A DNA stretch of 22,755 nucleotides from Bacillota bacterium (lineage in GTDB: Bacteria; Bacillota; Clostridia; Acetivibrionales; DSM-1351), in NCBI GenBank assembly GCA_023443515.1, contig JAEZUC010000124.1, positions 1-22,755 on the forward strand, read 5' to 3'. Below are positions 1 to 6,916 of the stretch, piece after piece (position 1 is the first letter of the stretch; each line of letters begins with the position of its first letter). The notes beneath the pieces were generated by a model. It was not told where the DNA came from. It did no database searches and saw only the letters and a program-made list of their open reading frames with translations. Both the position numbers and the translations under genes were made by a program.

Positions 1-15
1 ATTAAGATTTGACAT
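1..15 (-). CDS. 5' end of a minus-strand gene running off the window
   Basis: Only the first five codons are visible, reading M-S-N-L-N from the ATG at 15-13. The start is supported by a strong Shine-Dalgarno AGGAGG (28-23 on the minus strand) seven bases upstream, and by an ordered leader with a promoter-like -10 further up (see 16-170). The product cannot be named from five residues. Confidence 0.45.
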
Positions 16-170
16 AATGTTTCCTCCTGATATGCTCAGGACAAATATCAATATAATTATATCAAATCTTCTGTAATACTAACTTCCGCTGCACCGCTAA
101 AAACGGAAGTTACAAATTCATTCAACAATATTTTGCCATGTAGCACCTCCTAACAACGTACATTGTACCA
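16..170 (-). promoter_or_regulatory. Structured leader with a mini-ORF, ahead of the edge gene
   Basis: Read on the minus strand, an extended -10 (TGG + TACAAT, 170-162) is followed by AGGAGG and a five-codon ORF M-A-K-Y-C-stop (139-122). Next come an 8-bp hairpin (arms 104-111 and 81-88) and a 6-bp hairpin (arms 36-41 and 25-30, loop 31-35). The 3' arm of the second hairpin overlaps the start of the gene's Shine-Dalgarno. A further 9-nt inverted repeat (62-70 with 4-12) could pair the leader with codons 2-4. None of the hairpins is followed by a T-run, so they are not terminators. Control of translation is an inference; the sequences are directly visible. Confidence 0.4.
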
Positions 171-404
171 TAAAAGGGAAAACTTTAAAAATTTAAAAAA
201 TTTTGGATTTTATATAATTTAATTAGATATTGAAAAAATATGACGAAATATACTCTATGGTTTCTTAAAAAGTAAAAATTTTATATAAGGCTAATTATAA
301 TATTAAAATAATATAAACAAACATATCTCACGAGTATAAAAATTTGGTTAAAATTCCTGAAGTGCTATCTAATACCAGTTTACAGGGATAAATCTTTTTA
401 ATAT
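171..404. other. AT-rich intergenic stretch
   Basis: No ORF, tRNA or strong hairpin is visible. It is very AT-rich with several TATAAT-like hexamers (for example 296-301). The only reasonable promoter pairing for the gene at 516 is TTTACA (379-384), 17 bases, TATTAA (402-407). That would place the start of transcription inside the repeated block at 405-463. Confidence 0.4.
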
Positions 405-463
405 TAAATTAAAATTTAAGACAAGCAGTTATGATTTCTTTAAAATTGGATTCGTTAGCTAAC
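405..463 (+). repeat. Upstream block, copy 1 (shared by the PLC-like gene pair)
   Basis: This block aligns without gaps to 1404-1462 with 51 of 59 bases identical (8 mismatches counted by eye). It ends 52 bases before the ATG at 516. It includes the shared cores TTAAGACAAG and TAAAATTGGA and ends here in the palindrome GTTAGCTAAC; the palindrome is not kept in copy 2. Candidate stems are not supported by compensatory changes, so it looks more like a DNA or linear RNA element than a folded RNA. Confidence 0.6.
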
Positions 464-515
464 AAATGAATTAAAAATTAATACCTAAAAAAATTACTCA
501 ATAAGGAGAATAAAA

Positions 516-1373
516 ATGATTAATAAAAAAGGAATAAAAATTATAGCACTAGGAATAATTAGTGGAATAGTATTGTCTTTTAATTTATGTACCGCATATG
601 CTTGGGGTCCATCTGAACATAAAGCTTTAGCAGATTTATACGGAAGTTTCGGATCAACTACAGAAGAAGAAGCATTTAAAGCTGGTTGTGTTTATCCCGA
701 TAATGCGGCTGCTTTTTCTGGAGCAAAAGGCCAATACCATGGAGGTTTATGGACCGATTGGACTTCGGGTGTTCAAAGTAATTATATGAATTGCTACATC
801 TACTTGACAAAAACTGCAAATGCGCTTGGGAATGGTACTACTTATTCTGTGAGTTCATCAGCGGCTCCTGAATTAGTAGCCATGAATGGTAAATTTACAT
901 TATCAAAGATTGGTGGAGTTGCATGGGCAGCTCCCTATAATACTGACAATAAATTAAAAAGAGCATTTGTGTTTGGAATGGCTATGCATACTGCTACTGA
1001 TGCGTTTGCTCATAGTGCTTGGTGTCCGGATATTTATGGAAAATGGAACCGAATCATACATGTTACAGGAGCCAGTGCGGACGATATATATTACATACAA
1101 GAACGGTATACTGCTGCAGAGCAAGTAGCAATCAAGATTCTTAAAAGATATTTTGCTGGAACCGATGGTACAACATTTGATTTTGGTATAAATAAGTCCT
1201 ATTTTTCAAACGGAACATTTTATTTAGGAAATTTTAGTGCCTATGCCAACGAGTCTGGATCAAGCTATTATAATAACACTTTATATAAAGCAAATTACGA
1301 TGCTGCTGATTTATGGTCTAACGTTAGTTCTTCGTCAATTAATTTTGAAGGACATACCATTTTAAAACCATAG
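516..1373 (+). CDS. Secreted zinc-dependent phospholipase C-like protein
   Basis: A 285-residue secreted protein of the zinc-dependent PLC (alpha-toxin / B. cereus PLC) and S1/P1 nuclease fold. Residues 1-29 form a signal peptide ending A-Y-A. Cleavage there would expose Trp30 as residue 1 of the mature chain, as in known PLCs, where the terminal Trp binds zinc. Candidate further ligands are His35, Asp62 (YPDN), His75, His158/Asp162/His166 (HTATDAFAH), His182 and Asp189/190. The mature length of about 256 matches the catalytic domain alone, with no C2/PLAT domain. The ATG has a good AAGGAG seven bases upstream. The next gene encodes a paralogue. Substrate (phospholipid or other phosphodiester) cannot be told. 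Family call is fairly sure, activity is inferred. Confidence 0.8.
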   Translation: MINKKGIKIIALGIISGIVLSFNLCTAYAWGPSEHKALADLYGSFGSTTEEEAFKAGCVYPDNAAAFSGAKGQYHGGLWTDWTSGVQSNYMNCYIYLTKTANALGNGTTYSVSSSAAPELVAMNGKFTLSKIGGVAWAAPYNTDNKLKRAFVFGMAMHTATDAFAHSAWCPDIYGKWNRIIHVTGASADDIYYIQERYTAAEQVAIKILKRYFAGTDGTTFDFGINKSYFSNGTFYLGNFSAYANESGSSYYNNTLYKANYDAADLWSNVSSSSINFEGHTILKP

Positions 1374-1403
1374 TGCCACTCATTGGATAAAATTGTTTAT
1401 TAA

Positions 1404-1462
1404 TAAATTAAAAGTTAAGACAAGAAGTAACGATTTCTATAAAATTGGAATCGGTAGATAAC
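1404..1462 (+). repeat. Upstream block, copy 2
   Basis: Second copy of the 59-nt block at 405-463, placed at nearly the same distance (64 bases) from the start of the second PLC-like gene. Identical cores are TTAAGACAAG and TAAAATTGGA. No terminator separates the two genes, so the block could act as an operator, a promoter part or a 5' UTR element. Confidence 0.6.
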
Positions 1463-1526
1463 ATGTTCATGCATGAAATATCGCATGAGATACTTTTCAT
1501 TAATTAAAAAGAAAAGGAGTGTTTTT

Positions 1527-2480
1527 ATGAATACAAAATTTAAGAAAATCGCAGTTTTTTTAGTAGTTGTAATGACTACTTTATCACTAAGCATAAATAC
1601 TTTTGCATGGGGCGGTGATTGGCATGAATACCTAGCGACAGATGCTGTAAGTTCAGCTGGTATCTCTCTTAATTCCTCCCAGACAGCAATACTGGAATTT
1701 GGAAGCAGATTTCCAGATGGTGTAAAATACTCGAATGGTAATGTATTTTTTTCCCCTACGTATTCCTATGGAAAAGGCCCATTACATGGAGGAATATGGA
1801 GTACATGGAATAATGGTGTAGAGTGTAATTATATGGGGTGCTACATATACTTGACAAGAGTCGCACAGTTACTTGGGAATGGTACTACTGTTGTGGCTGG
1901 TACTGTACCTCAGTCATACGGTATGTTCTTAAACGATTATAATGCGCTGAAAGGTTATATTACCTCCACAGGTGTTGGTGGTAAATCATGGAGTGATATT
2001 TTTACATTTATTCGTGATAATTATAATGTAAGTGTAAGTGATACTCCTGCCAACAGAAAATTATTTGCAATAGGTATAGCTATACACACGGCTACAGACC
2101 TGTTTGCTCATAGTTCGTGGGAAGAAACTTCTTATGGTTATTGGGAGCGTATTCTTCATCCTTATGCTGATGATGTAGGTAAAATAACAAGTCGTTATGA
2201 TGCAGCATACTATGTAGCCAGTAATATATTAGCAACTTATTCAAGAGGAGCTATTGGTTCAGTCAAAGATTTTGTTGTACCAGCAGGTTTTTTAAATGCA
2301 GATTTCTTTATAGGAAATTACTGCTATTATGCTAAAAGAACTGATGCAAATACATACACCGCTAACATAAATGGATTCAGAAATTTGGATCTTTCATATC
2401 AATGTTATATAAATGGATGGAGCTATGATTTTACTGATGATTATGGTAATGAAATGATTCGGCACTTAATTCAGAATTAA
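1527..2480 (+). CDS. Secreted zinc-dependent phospholipase C-like protein (paralogue)
   Basis: I start this gene at the ATG at 1527 (317 residues) because AAAAGGAG lies six bases or so upstream and a typical signal peptide begins there (MNTKFKK, hydrophobic core, T-F-A). The in-frame ATG at 1473 has no ribosome site. Cleavage after Ala27 leaves Trp28 as the mature N-terminus. Putative zinc ligands follow the same order as in the upstream gene: His33, Asp64 (RFPD), His87, His187/Asp191/His195 (HTATDLFAH), His211 and Asp215/216. The two products share HGG(L/I)W, NYM-CYIYLT and LGNGTT motifs and an 18-nt identical DNA stretch in this region, so they arose by tandem duplication. This copy has an insert of about 30 residues (near 125-170) before the HTATD helix. 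Confidence 0.8.
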   Translation: MNTKFKKIAVFLVVVMTTLSLSINTFAWGGDWHEYLATDAVSSAGISLNSSQTAILEFGSRFPDGVKYSNGNVFFSPTYSYGKGPLHGGIWSTWNNGVECNYMGCYIYLTRVAQLLGNGTTVVAGTVPQSYGMFLNDYNALKGYITSTGVGGKSWSDIFTFIRDNYNVSVSDTPANRKLFAIGIAIHTATDLFAHSSWEETSYGYWERILHPYADDVGKITSRYDAAYYVASNILATYSRGAIGSVKDFVVPAGFLNADFFIGNYCYYAKRTDANTYTANINGFRNLDLSYQCYINGWSYDFTDDYGNEMIRHLIQN

Positions 2481-2523
2481 ATCTGCCAGATGTTGTAATT
2501 AACTTTATAAAGCTATGTCATAC

Positions 2524-2571
2524 AAAATCCATGGACATGATATTTTATATCGCCATGGATTTTTGTTTATA
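2524..2571 (+). terminator. Intrinsic terminator after the PLC-like pair
   Basis: Perfect 11-bp stem (2524-2534 with 2553-2563), 18-nt loop, followed by a T-rich tail. Confidence 0.8.
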
Positions 2572-2730
2572 TTTGTTTATATTAGTTACAGAAAGTACTG
2601 CATTTAGCCGGATTTTTCCTATAAGTCACGGATGTAATACCTGTTAAGATGAAACAATGGACTGTGAGTACAATAAAATAATGTCGTCAACAATCTTGTT
2701 ATGCAGATTGTACTTTTAAAGTTGAAAATT

Positions 2731-2768
2731 AAAATAAAAAACCCACATCTGTTAAGGATGTAGGTTTT
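2731..2768 (-). terminator. Intrinsic terminator of the tRNA-Lys transcript
   Basis: On the minus strand a 9-bp stem (ACCTACATC with GATGTGGGT, one wobble pair) with a 7-nt loop is followed by a T-run. The stem begins four bases after the encoded CCA. Confidence 0.8.
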
Positions 2769-2844
2769 TGGTGCGCCATCAGGGATTCGAACCCGGGACA
2801 CCCTGATTAAGAGTCAGGTGCTCTACCAACTGAGCTAATGGCGC
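2769..2844 (-). tRNA. tRNA-Lys (anticodon CTT)
   Basis: The minus strand folds as a complete cloverleaf. The acceptor stem is GCGCCAT/ATGGCGC, the D-arm has AGCTCAGTTGGTAGAGC, and the anticodon arm is CTGACTCTTAATCAG with anticodon CTT. The T-arm has GGGTTCGAATCCC, and A plus CCA is encoded at the 3' end (2772-2769). CTT reads AAG, hence lysine. Confidence 0.97.
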
Positions 2845-2884
2845 AAATATTTATTTAGAGTGCTTGTGTGACACAGCGTTTTTT

Positions 2885-2913
2885 ATTATAAAAGCAAAAA
2901 ACAATATTGTCAA
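2885..2913 (-). promoter_or_regulatory. Consensus vegetative promoter of tRNA-Lys
   Basis: On the minus strand TTGACA (2913-2908), exactly 17 bases, TATAAT (2890-2885): a perfect sigma-A-type promoter. Transcription would start near 2878, about 34 bases before the mature tRNA end. Confidence 0.9.
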
Positions 2914-3018
2914 TACATTCATGGAAAAATATTTATTTAAATATGTTAATATGTAGCAGACTACTTAATGATTTTGAAGTATAATTCATAATAGATGTAT
3001 CGGAGGGGGGAAAGGTCT

Positions 3019-3549
3019 GTGAAAGCAGTAGTAGTTTACAAATCCAAATCAGGTTTTGCAAAAAAATATGCACAATGGATTGCAGAGGAGCTTCAGGCAG
3101 ATATATACGAGGCTTCTAAAATAGACATTAATACGTTGATGCTTTATGACACAATTATATATGGTGGTGGACTTTACGCTGTTGGTATAAACGGACTTAA
3201 AACCATAACAAAAAACTTTGACAAGCTCAAAGATAAAAAACTTGTGGTTTTTGCTACAGGAGCTACGCCACCAAGAAATGAAGATATTGAACAGGTTAGA
3301 AATTCAAATTTTACAAAAGAACAGCAAGAATATATACGCTTCTTTTACCTGAGAGGCGGTTTTGATTATACCCGGCTTAAACTAATCGACAAAGTACTGA
3401 TGAATTTGTTGAAGCTGAAAATTAAGTCCAAGAATAAAGACAAATTGGTTCCTGATGAAAAAGGAATGCTTGCATCCTACGACAAACCAATTGATTTTAC
3501 CAGGAAAAAGAATATAGAAGACTTGATATTATATGTGAAATCAAAATGA
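3019..3549 (+). CDS. Flavodoxin-domain protein (protoporphyrinogen-oxidase/HemG-like family)
   Basis: A 176-residue cytoplasmic flavodoxin-fold protein, starting at GTG 3019: GGAGGGGGG sits just ahead of it, whereas the in-frame ATG at 2995 lies upstream of that site and has none of its own. The N-terminus KAVVVYKSKSGFAKKYA is the beta-strand plus phosphate loop that holds FMN. YGGGLYAVGI (about residue 50) and VFATGATPP (about residue 82) match the second and third flavin-contacting loops. The sequence is like the 'flavodoxin domain' group related to HemG, but nothing nearby suggests haem synthesis. A TATAAT at 2980-2985 may be its -10. The gene appears to stand alone. Fold is sure, partner and role unknown. 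Confidence 0.8.
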   Translation: MKAVVVYKSKSGFAKKYAQWIAEELQADIYEASKIDINTLMLYDTIIYGGGLYAVGINGLKTITKNFDKLKDKKLVVFATGATPPRNEDIEQVRNSNFTKEQQEYIRFFYLRGGFDYTRLKLIDKVLMNLLKLKIKSKNKDKLVPDEKGMLASYDKPIDFTRKKNIEDLILYVKSK

Positions 3550-3568
3550 TTTTTGCTAAAAGAATATC

Positions 3569-3597
3569 TTGAATACTTTACCGGAATACTTTATTAT
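3569..3597 (+). promoter_or_regulatory. Promoter of the aldolase-tautomerase pair, with direct repeats
   Basis: TTGAAT (3569-3574), 17 bases, TATTAT (3592-3597). A perfect 10-base direct repeat GAATACTTTA (3571-3580 and 3584-3593) fills the space between and over the two hexamers and could bind a regulator. Confidence 0.5.
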
Positions 3598-3664
3598 AAA
3601 CAAATAATATTTTAATTTGTTTACAAAAATAGGGGGAACCGGTAGTTTCGGCAGATTATAAGGA

Positions 3665-4699
3665 ATGATACGTTTTAATTGTGATTACAGCGAGGGTGCG
3701 CACCCAAAAGTACTGGAGAAACTTTTAGAGACAAATATGGAGCAGACTGCAGGATATGGAATGGATTCATACTGCAGTGCGGCAGCAGAAATGATAAAGA
3801 ATAAGTGCCGGTGTCAGGAGGCGGAAGTACATTTTCTGGTTGGAGGGACTCAGACAAACCTGACAGTTATTTCAGTAGCACTAAGACCACATCAGGGAGT
3901 TATTGCTGCTGTCAGCGGACATATAAGCACACACGAAACAGGTGCAATTGAAGCTACCGGACACAAGGTTATCGAACTGCCAAGTAGTGATGGGAAGCTG
4001 ACCGCTGGACAGGTTGAAGAAACCGTAAAGGCACATTACTCTGATGAGAGCCCTGAACATACAGTTCAGCCGAAGATGGTGTATATTTCAAACCCTACAG
4101 AAATCGGTACTATATACAGCAAGAAAGAAATTGCTGAGTTAAACAGGGTATGCAGGGAAAACGATCTTTTATTTTATTTGGATGGGGCAAGACTTGGATA
4201 TGGGTTATGTGCAGAGGACAATGACCTTGATTTACCGACTATAGCGCAGTTCTGTGATGCTTTCTATATTGGGGGTACCAAGTTAGGTGCACTTTTCGGA
4301 GAAGCTTTGGTTGTTTGCAATGACAAACTTAAAAAAGACTTGAGATATATAATAAAGCAAAAGGGCGGAATGCTTGCAAAAGGCAGACTACTTGGATTAC
4401 AGTTTATTGCACTGATGGAAAATGATTTGTATTTTGAGATGGCTACCCATGCCAACAAAATGGCAATGCTATTAAAAGAGGCTATAGTAAAAAAAGGATA
4501 TAGTTTTTTTATATCCTCAACCACTAACCAACAGTTCCCCATTTTGCCAAATACTGTATTGAAAGGACTCAAAGAGAATTTTGAATACTCATTCTGGCAG
4601 AAAATTGATGAAAATACAAGTGCGGTAAGGTTCTGTACAAGTTGGGCAACAAGTCCCGAGAATGTTTATAAATTGATTGAAGAAATTGAAAAAGGTTAA
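3665..4699 (+). CDS. Low-specificity L-threonine aldolase / beta-eliminating lyase family PLP enzyme
   Basis: A 344-residue fold-type I PLP enzyme of the aromatic amino acid beta-eliminating lyase/threonine aldolase family. Such enzymes typically cleave L-threonine or L-allo-threonine to glycine and acetaldehyde. The visible marks are the phosphate loop LVGGTQTN (58-65), His86/His90 at the ring-stacking position, YLDGARLG (171-178) with the Asp and Arg of the PLP site, and YIGGTKLGA, where Lys206 should carry PLP. Length is usual. An in-frame TAA lies immediately before the AAGGA-ATG, so the start cannot be further upstream; the ribosome site is unusually close to the ATG. It is followed after 28 bases by a tautomerase gene and is likely cotranscribed with it. 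Substrate preference cannot be read from sequence. Confidence 0.85.
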   Translation: MIRFNCDYSEGAHPKVLEKLLETNMEQTAGYGMDSYCSAAAEMIKNKCRCQEAEVHFLVGGTQTNLTVISVALRPHQGVIAAVSGHISTHETGAIEATGHKVIELPSSDGKLTAGQVEETVKAHYSDESPEHTVQPKMVYISNPTEIGTIYSKKEIAELNRVCRENDLLFYLDGARLGYGLCAEDNDLDLPTIAQFCDAFYIGGTKLGALFGEALVVCNDKLKKDLRYIIKQKGGMLAKGRLLGLQFIALMENDLYFEMATHANKMAMLLKEAIVKKGYSFFISSTTNQQFPILPNTVLKGLKENFEYSFWQKIDENTSAVRFCTSWATSPENVYKLIEEIEKG

Positions 4700-4727
4700 A
4701 TTATGATAAAGGAGAGGAGGGTTTAAA

Positions 4728-4916
4728 ATGCCGGTAATTACAATAGAAGCAGGTAAGATGTCAAGGGAGCAAAAAGCTACTCTTGTTAAGGAACTAGTTT
4801 CAAAAGCAAGTGAAACATTAAATATACCTGAGCAGGCTTTTGTTACATTAATCCGTGAAAATGAATTTGATAATATCGGAAACGGTACAAAGCTATTGTC
4901 AGACTTACACAAATAA
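4728..4916 (+). CDS. 4-oxalocrotonate tautomerase family protein
   Basis: A 62-residue protein with the classic small tautomerase pattern. It begins M-P-V-I-T-I-E, so removal of Met exposes the catalytic Pro at position 1, followed by a single helix and a second strand (FVTLIREN). Length equals that of known 4-OT subunits, which form hexamers. The ATG has a strong GGAGAGGAGGG site. It is the second gene of a two-gene operon with the PLP enzyme and is closed by a hairpin. No aromatic degradation genes are present, so the natural substrate is unknown. Confidence 0.88.
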   Translation: MPVITIEAGKMSREQKATLVKELVSKASETLNIPEQAFVTLIRENEFDNIGNGTKLLSDLHK

Positions 4917-4935
4917 TAACGGAAGCAGTTTAAAA

Positions 4936-4986
4936 TGGAGTGTTGCTAAACTACTGAAAAGTAGTTGGTGACACTCTTTCGTTTTG
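4936..4986 (+). terminator. Probable terminator after the tautomerase
   Basis: A long imperfect hairpin (GAGTGT 4938-4943 with ACACTC 4971-4976, plus inner pairing CTACT/AGTAG around 4951-4965) followed by an interrupted T-run. Confidence 0.6.
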
Positions 4987-5124
4987 AATAGACGTTTTTC
5001 GGCAAATATTTTAAGGAATAGAAAAAAATAAAAAATTATGGGAAACAATCACTTATTATTCATAATTAACATAATATGCATTACGAGAATATTCTTGTAA
5101 TAAATTTAGAAAGGAGATCTTTTT

Positions 5125-5436
5125 TTGGAAGAATTATTTGATATTAATGCATTAAAGGCTCAAATTAAAGCTGAGCTAAAGGCTGAATTGGATGTAGATG
5201 TAGATGTAGATGAGGAAAAAGAGTTTCATAAACAGAAACAAACAAACAAGCAATACAATTATAATGTATTGACACAGAAACAGTATCAGGGTCAGAAGTC
5301 TGAAAATGATGCAGATAATGAGGCAAAGGCAGAAAATGAAGCTAAAGCGGAAGCAGAAGCAAAAGCTAAAGCAAAGGCAGAAAATGAAGCTAAAGCTGAA
5401 GCAGAAAACCAAAAGCAAGTAAAGTATTATGTCTAG
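5125..5436 (+). CDS. Lys/Ala/Glu-rich low-complexity small protein, unknown function
   Basis: A 103-residue charged protein that starts with TTG at 5125, eight bases after AAGGAG. No signal peptide or membrane segment is present. The N-terminal third has an amphipathic stretch with the acidic tract DVDVDVDEE. The middle is Gln/Asn/Lys/Tyr-rich. The C-terminal third is an (E/K)-A heteropolymer (AEAEAKAKAKAENEAKAEAEN) likely to be a long helix, ending in KQVKYYV. A 36-nt segment is directly repeated (5323-5358 and 5371-5406, one mismatch), showing growth by duplication. The composition recalls spore-coat or other structural proteins, but this is only a resemblance. A second small gene follows at 5512. 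Confidence 0.7.
   Translation: MEELFDINALKAQIKAELKAELDVDVDVDEEKEFHKQKQTNKQYNYNVLTQKQYQGQKSENDADNEAKAENEAKAEAEAKAKAKAENEAKAEAENQKQVKYYV
5323..5406 (+). repeat. Internal tandem repeat, 48-bp period
   Basis: Two copies of a 36-nt segment (5323-5358, 5371-5406) differ at one base and lie 48 bp (16 codons) apart in frame, so repeat-number variation would keep the reading frame. Confidence 0.85.
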
Positions 5437-5445
5437 CAATAAATA

Positions 5446-5469
5446 AATAGTGGGATTTTTCCCACTATT
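5446..5469 (+). terminator. Intergenic hairpin (weak or processing site)
   Basis: Perfect 10-bp stem AATAGTGGGA/TCCCACTATT with a TTTT loop directly behind the low-complexity gene. There is no T-run after it, so it may attenuate or stabilise RNA rather than terminate. Confidence 0.45.
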
Positions 5470-5511
5470 ACATATGATTTTTGAAACGATGTAAAATAGG
5501 GAGATGAAGAT

Positions 5512-5967
5512 ATGGAATTTAACGATCAAACACTTCAAGAAGAAGAAGGAAAAGTCAAGAAAAAAAATAAGATATCCCTTGAAAAAGACAGTATTCAGTA
5601 TAACGCTCAAGACCTTGATCAGGAACAGAAAATGGATGTAAACCCCACACAGCTTAATTCACAAAATATTCGACTATACCTTAGTAGAGGGGAAAACAAT
5701 TACTCAGGAAAAATAACCGGTACTGCCTATATAAAAGAGAGTAAGGAGGTTGTGAAAAATGTAGGAATACACCTGTTTTTTGGCCATGAAAGGAGATACC
5801 CCGTATACAAAACAATTTCTGACGAAAATGGAAATTTTATAATAGATGACATACCGCCCGGGTTTTATACAATTGTTGCAAAATATGACGGTAATTATAA
5901 ATATGAATCCCATTACATCAAAATTTTTGGCGGTCAGGTAGTACATCAGTCTGTTTTGCTGGAGTAA
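5512..5967 (+). CDS. Small protein with carboxypeptidase-regulatory-like beta-sandwich domain
   Basis: A 151-residue protein without signal peptide. Residues 1-60 are charged and probably disordered. From about 63 to 150 the pattern SGKITGTAYI...VKNVGIHLFFGH...PVYKTISDENGNFIIDDIPPGFYTIVAKYDG is typical of the carboxypeptidase-regulatory-like (transthyretin-like) sandwich, with its DENGNF turn and (I/L)PPG-Y-(T/V) strand. A GGAGA site precedes the ATG. It lies 75 bases behind the low-complexity gene and may share its transcript. Domain call is fairly sure; biological role is unknown, and the intracellular location is unusual for a domain most often seen in exported proteins. Confidence 0.7.
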   Translation: MEFNDQTLQEEEGKVKKKNKISLEKDSIQYNAQDLDQEQKMDVNPTQLNSQNIRLYLSRGENNYSGKITGTAYIKESKEVVKNVGIHLFFGHERRYPVYKTISDENGNFIIDDIPPGFYTIVAKYDGNYKYESHYIKIFGGQVVHQSVLLE

Positions 5968-6015
5968 TATAATATGTTAAAGGTTCAAATCAGTATAATA
6001 AATCTCTTTCTATTT

Positions 6016-6045
6016 TTGTTTATATTTATAAAAAAAGGATATAAA
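6016..6045 (+). promoter_or_regulatory. Possible promoter of the SDR gene at 6078
   Basis: TTGTTT (6016-6021), 18 bases, TATAAA (6040-6045). Plausible but in a very AT-rich setting. Confidence 0.35.
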
Positions 6046-6077
6046 TAAATTATAAACAGAAGAAAGAGGTGTATTAT

Positions 6078-6842
6078 ATGGATTTATTTGATTTAACAGG
6101 AAAGGTTGCAGTAGTTACAGGAGCGTCATCTGGTTTGGGTGTACAATTTGCAAAGGCACTGGCAAGACAAGGAGCTGATTTGGTAATAGTAGCAAGAAGG
6201 CTTGAAAAGCTCAATGATGTGTCAGAAGAAATAAAGAAAATGGGAAGAAACTGTCTGGCCCTGAAATGCGATGTTACAAATGAACAGGAAGTAAAGGATA
6301 CAGTTGCTACTATAGTTCAGAAGATGGGTAAGATCGACATTCTGGTTAACAATGCAGGCGTGGCGGAAGTAGTTCCTGCAGAAAACCACACCACTGACCA
6401 ATGGAACCGAGTACTTAACACTAACTTGACAGGAGTATTCATGTTTGCCAGAGAGGCAGGAAAAAACATGATAGAAAACAAGTACGGCAGAGTAATTAAT
6501 ATAACTTCTATGTTTGGACATATAGCTAACACCGCAACTCAAAATTCAAGTTACCATGCATCAAAGGGTGCAGTTATAAATCTAACTCGTGCATTGGCTG
6601 CTGAATGGGCAAAATACGGTATTACAGTAAATGGCATCGGCCCGGGATTTTTTGAATCTGAAATGACCGGTGATATTTTGAGCAATCAAGAGTTTAATAA
6701 TTTTGTCAGTTTCAGGTGTCCTATGGGAAGAGTAGGCAACATGGGCGAGCTTGACAGTGCATTGATATTCCTTGCAGCCAATTCCTCCAGCTATATTACA
6801 GGACAAACATTATTTGTTGATGGAGGCTGGACAGCAGTATAA
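6078..6842 (+). CDS. SDR family oxidoreductase (FabG/gluconate 5-dehydrogenase-like)
   Basis: A 254-residue classical short-chain dehydrogenase/reductase. I start it at ATG 6078, because the GTG at 6069 overlaps the ribosome site AAGAGGTG. The cofactor motif TGASSGLG is at 14-21, Arg40-Arg41 after the second strand suggests NADP(H), NNAG is at 91-94, and the catalytic Ser144, Tyr159 and Lys163 (SSYHASK) are all present. GPGFFESEMT and the C-terminal SSYITGQTLFVDGGW are family hallmarks. It may reduce a 3-keto group or oxidise a sugar acid; no pathway neighbour decides this. It ends at a bidirectional terminator shared with the next gene. Confidence 0.88.
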   Translation: MDLFDLTGKVAVVTGASSGLGVQFAKALARQGADLVIVARRLEKLNDVSEEIKKMGRNCLALKCDVTNEQEVKDTVATIVQKMGKIDILVNNAGVAEVVPAENHTTDQWNRVLNTNLTGVFMFAREAGKNMIENKYGRVINITSMFGHIANTATQNSSYHASKGAVINLTRALAAEWAKYGITVNGIGPGFFESEMTGDILSNQEFNNFVSFRCPMGRVGNMGELDSALIFLAANSSSYITGQTLFVDGGWTAV

Positions 6843-6844
6843 TA

Positions 6845-6900
6845 CAAAAAATAAAACCACCAGCCAGAGTATTATTCACTGGCAGGTGGCTTTATTTTTA
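6845..6900. terminator. Bidirectional intrinsic terminator
   Basis: Stem CCACC-A-GCCAG / CTGGC-A-GGTGG (10 pairs, one A-A mismatch), with an A-rich flank before and T-rich flank after. It serves the SDR gene on the plus strand and the convergent membrane-protein gene on the minus strand. Confidence 0.85.
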
Positions 6901-6916
6901 TGCTGCTGAGAGATAT

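Noticed and set aside
1473..1526. N-terminal extension of the second PLC-like protein from ATG 1473
   Set aside because: No ribosome site precedes it, and it would bury the signal peptide behind 18 residues; ATG 1527 has AAAAGGAG.
1..2768. Genomic island at the 3' end of tRNA-Lys carrying the PLC genes
   Set aside because: The genes do lie on the 3' side of the tRNA, but there is no integrase and no repeated tRNA 3' end within the window.
2619..2801. 60-codon minus-strand ORF overlapping the tRNA and its terminator
   Set aside because: It overlaps the tRNA gene and has no coding character.
2995..3018. ATG 2995 as the start of the flavodoxin-like gene
   Set aside because: The strong purine-rich ribosome site lies after this ATG and directly ahead of GTG 3019.
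6069..6077. GTG 6069 as the start of the first SDR gene
   Set aside because: The GTG is part of the ribosome site AAGAGGTG; ATG 6078 gives the standard SDR N-terminus.
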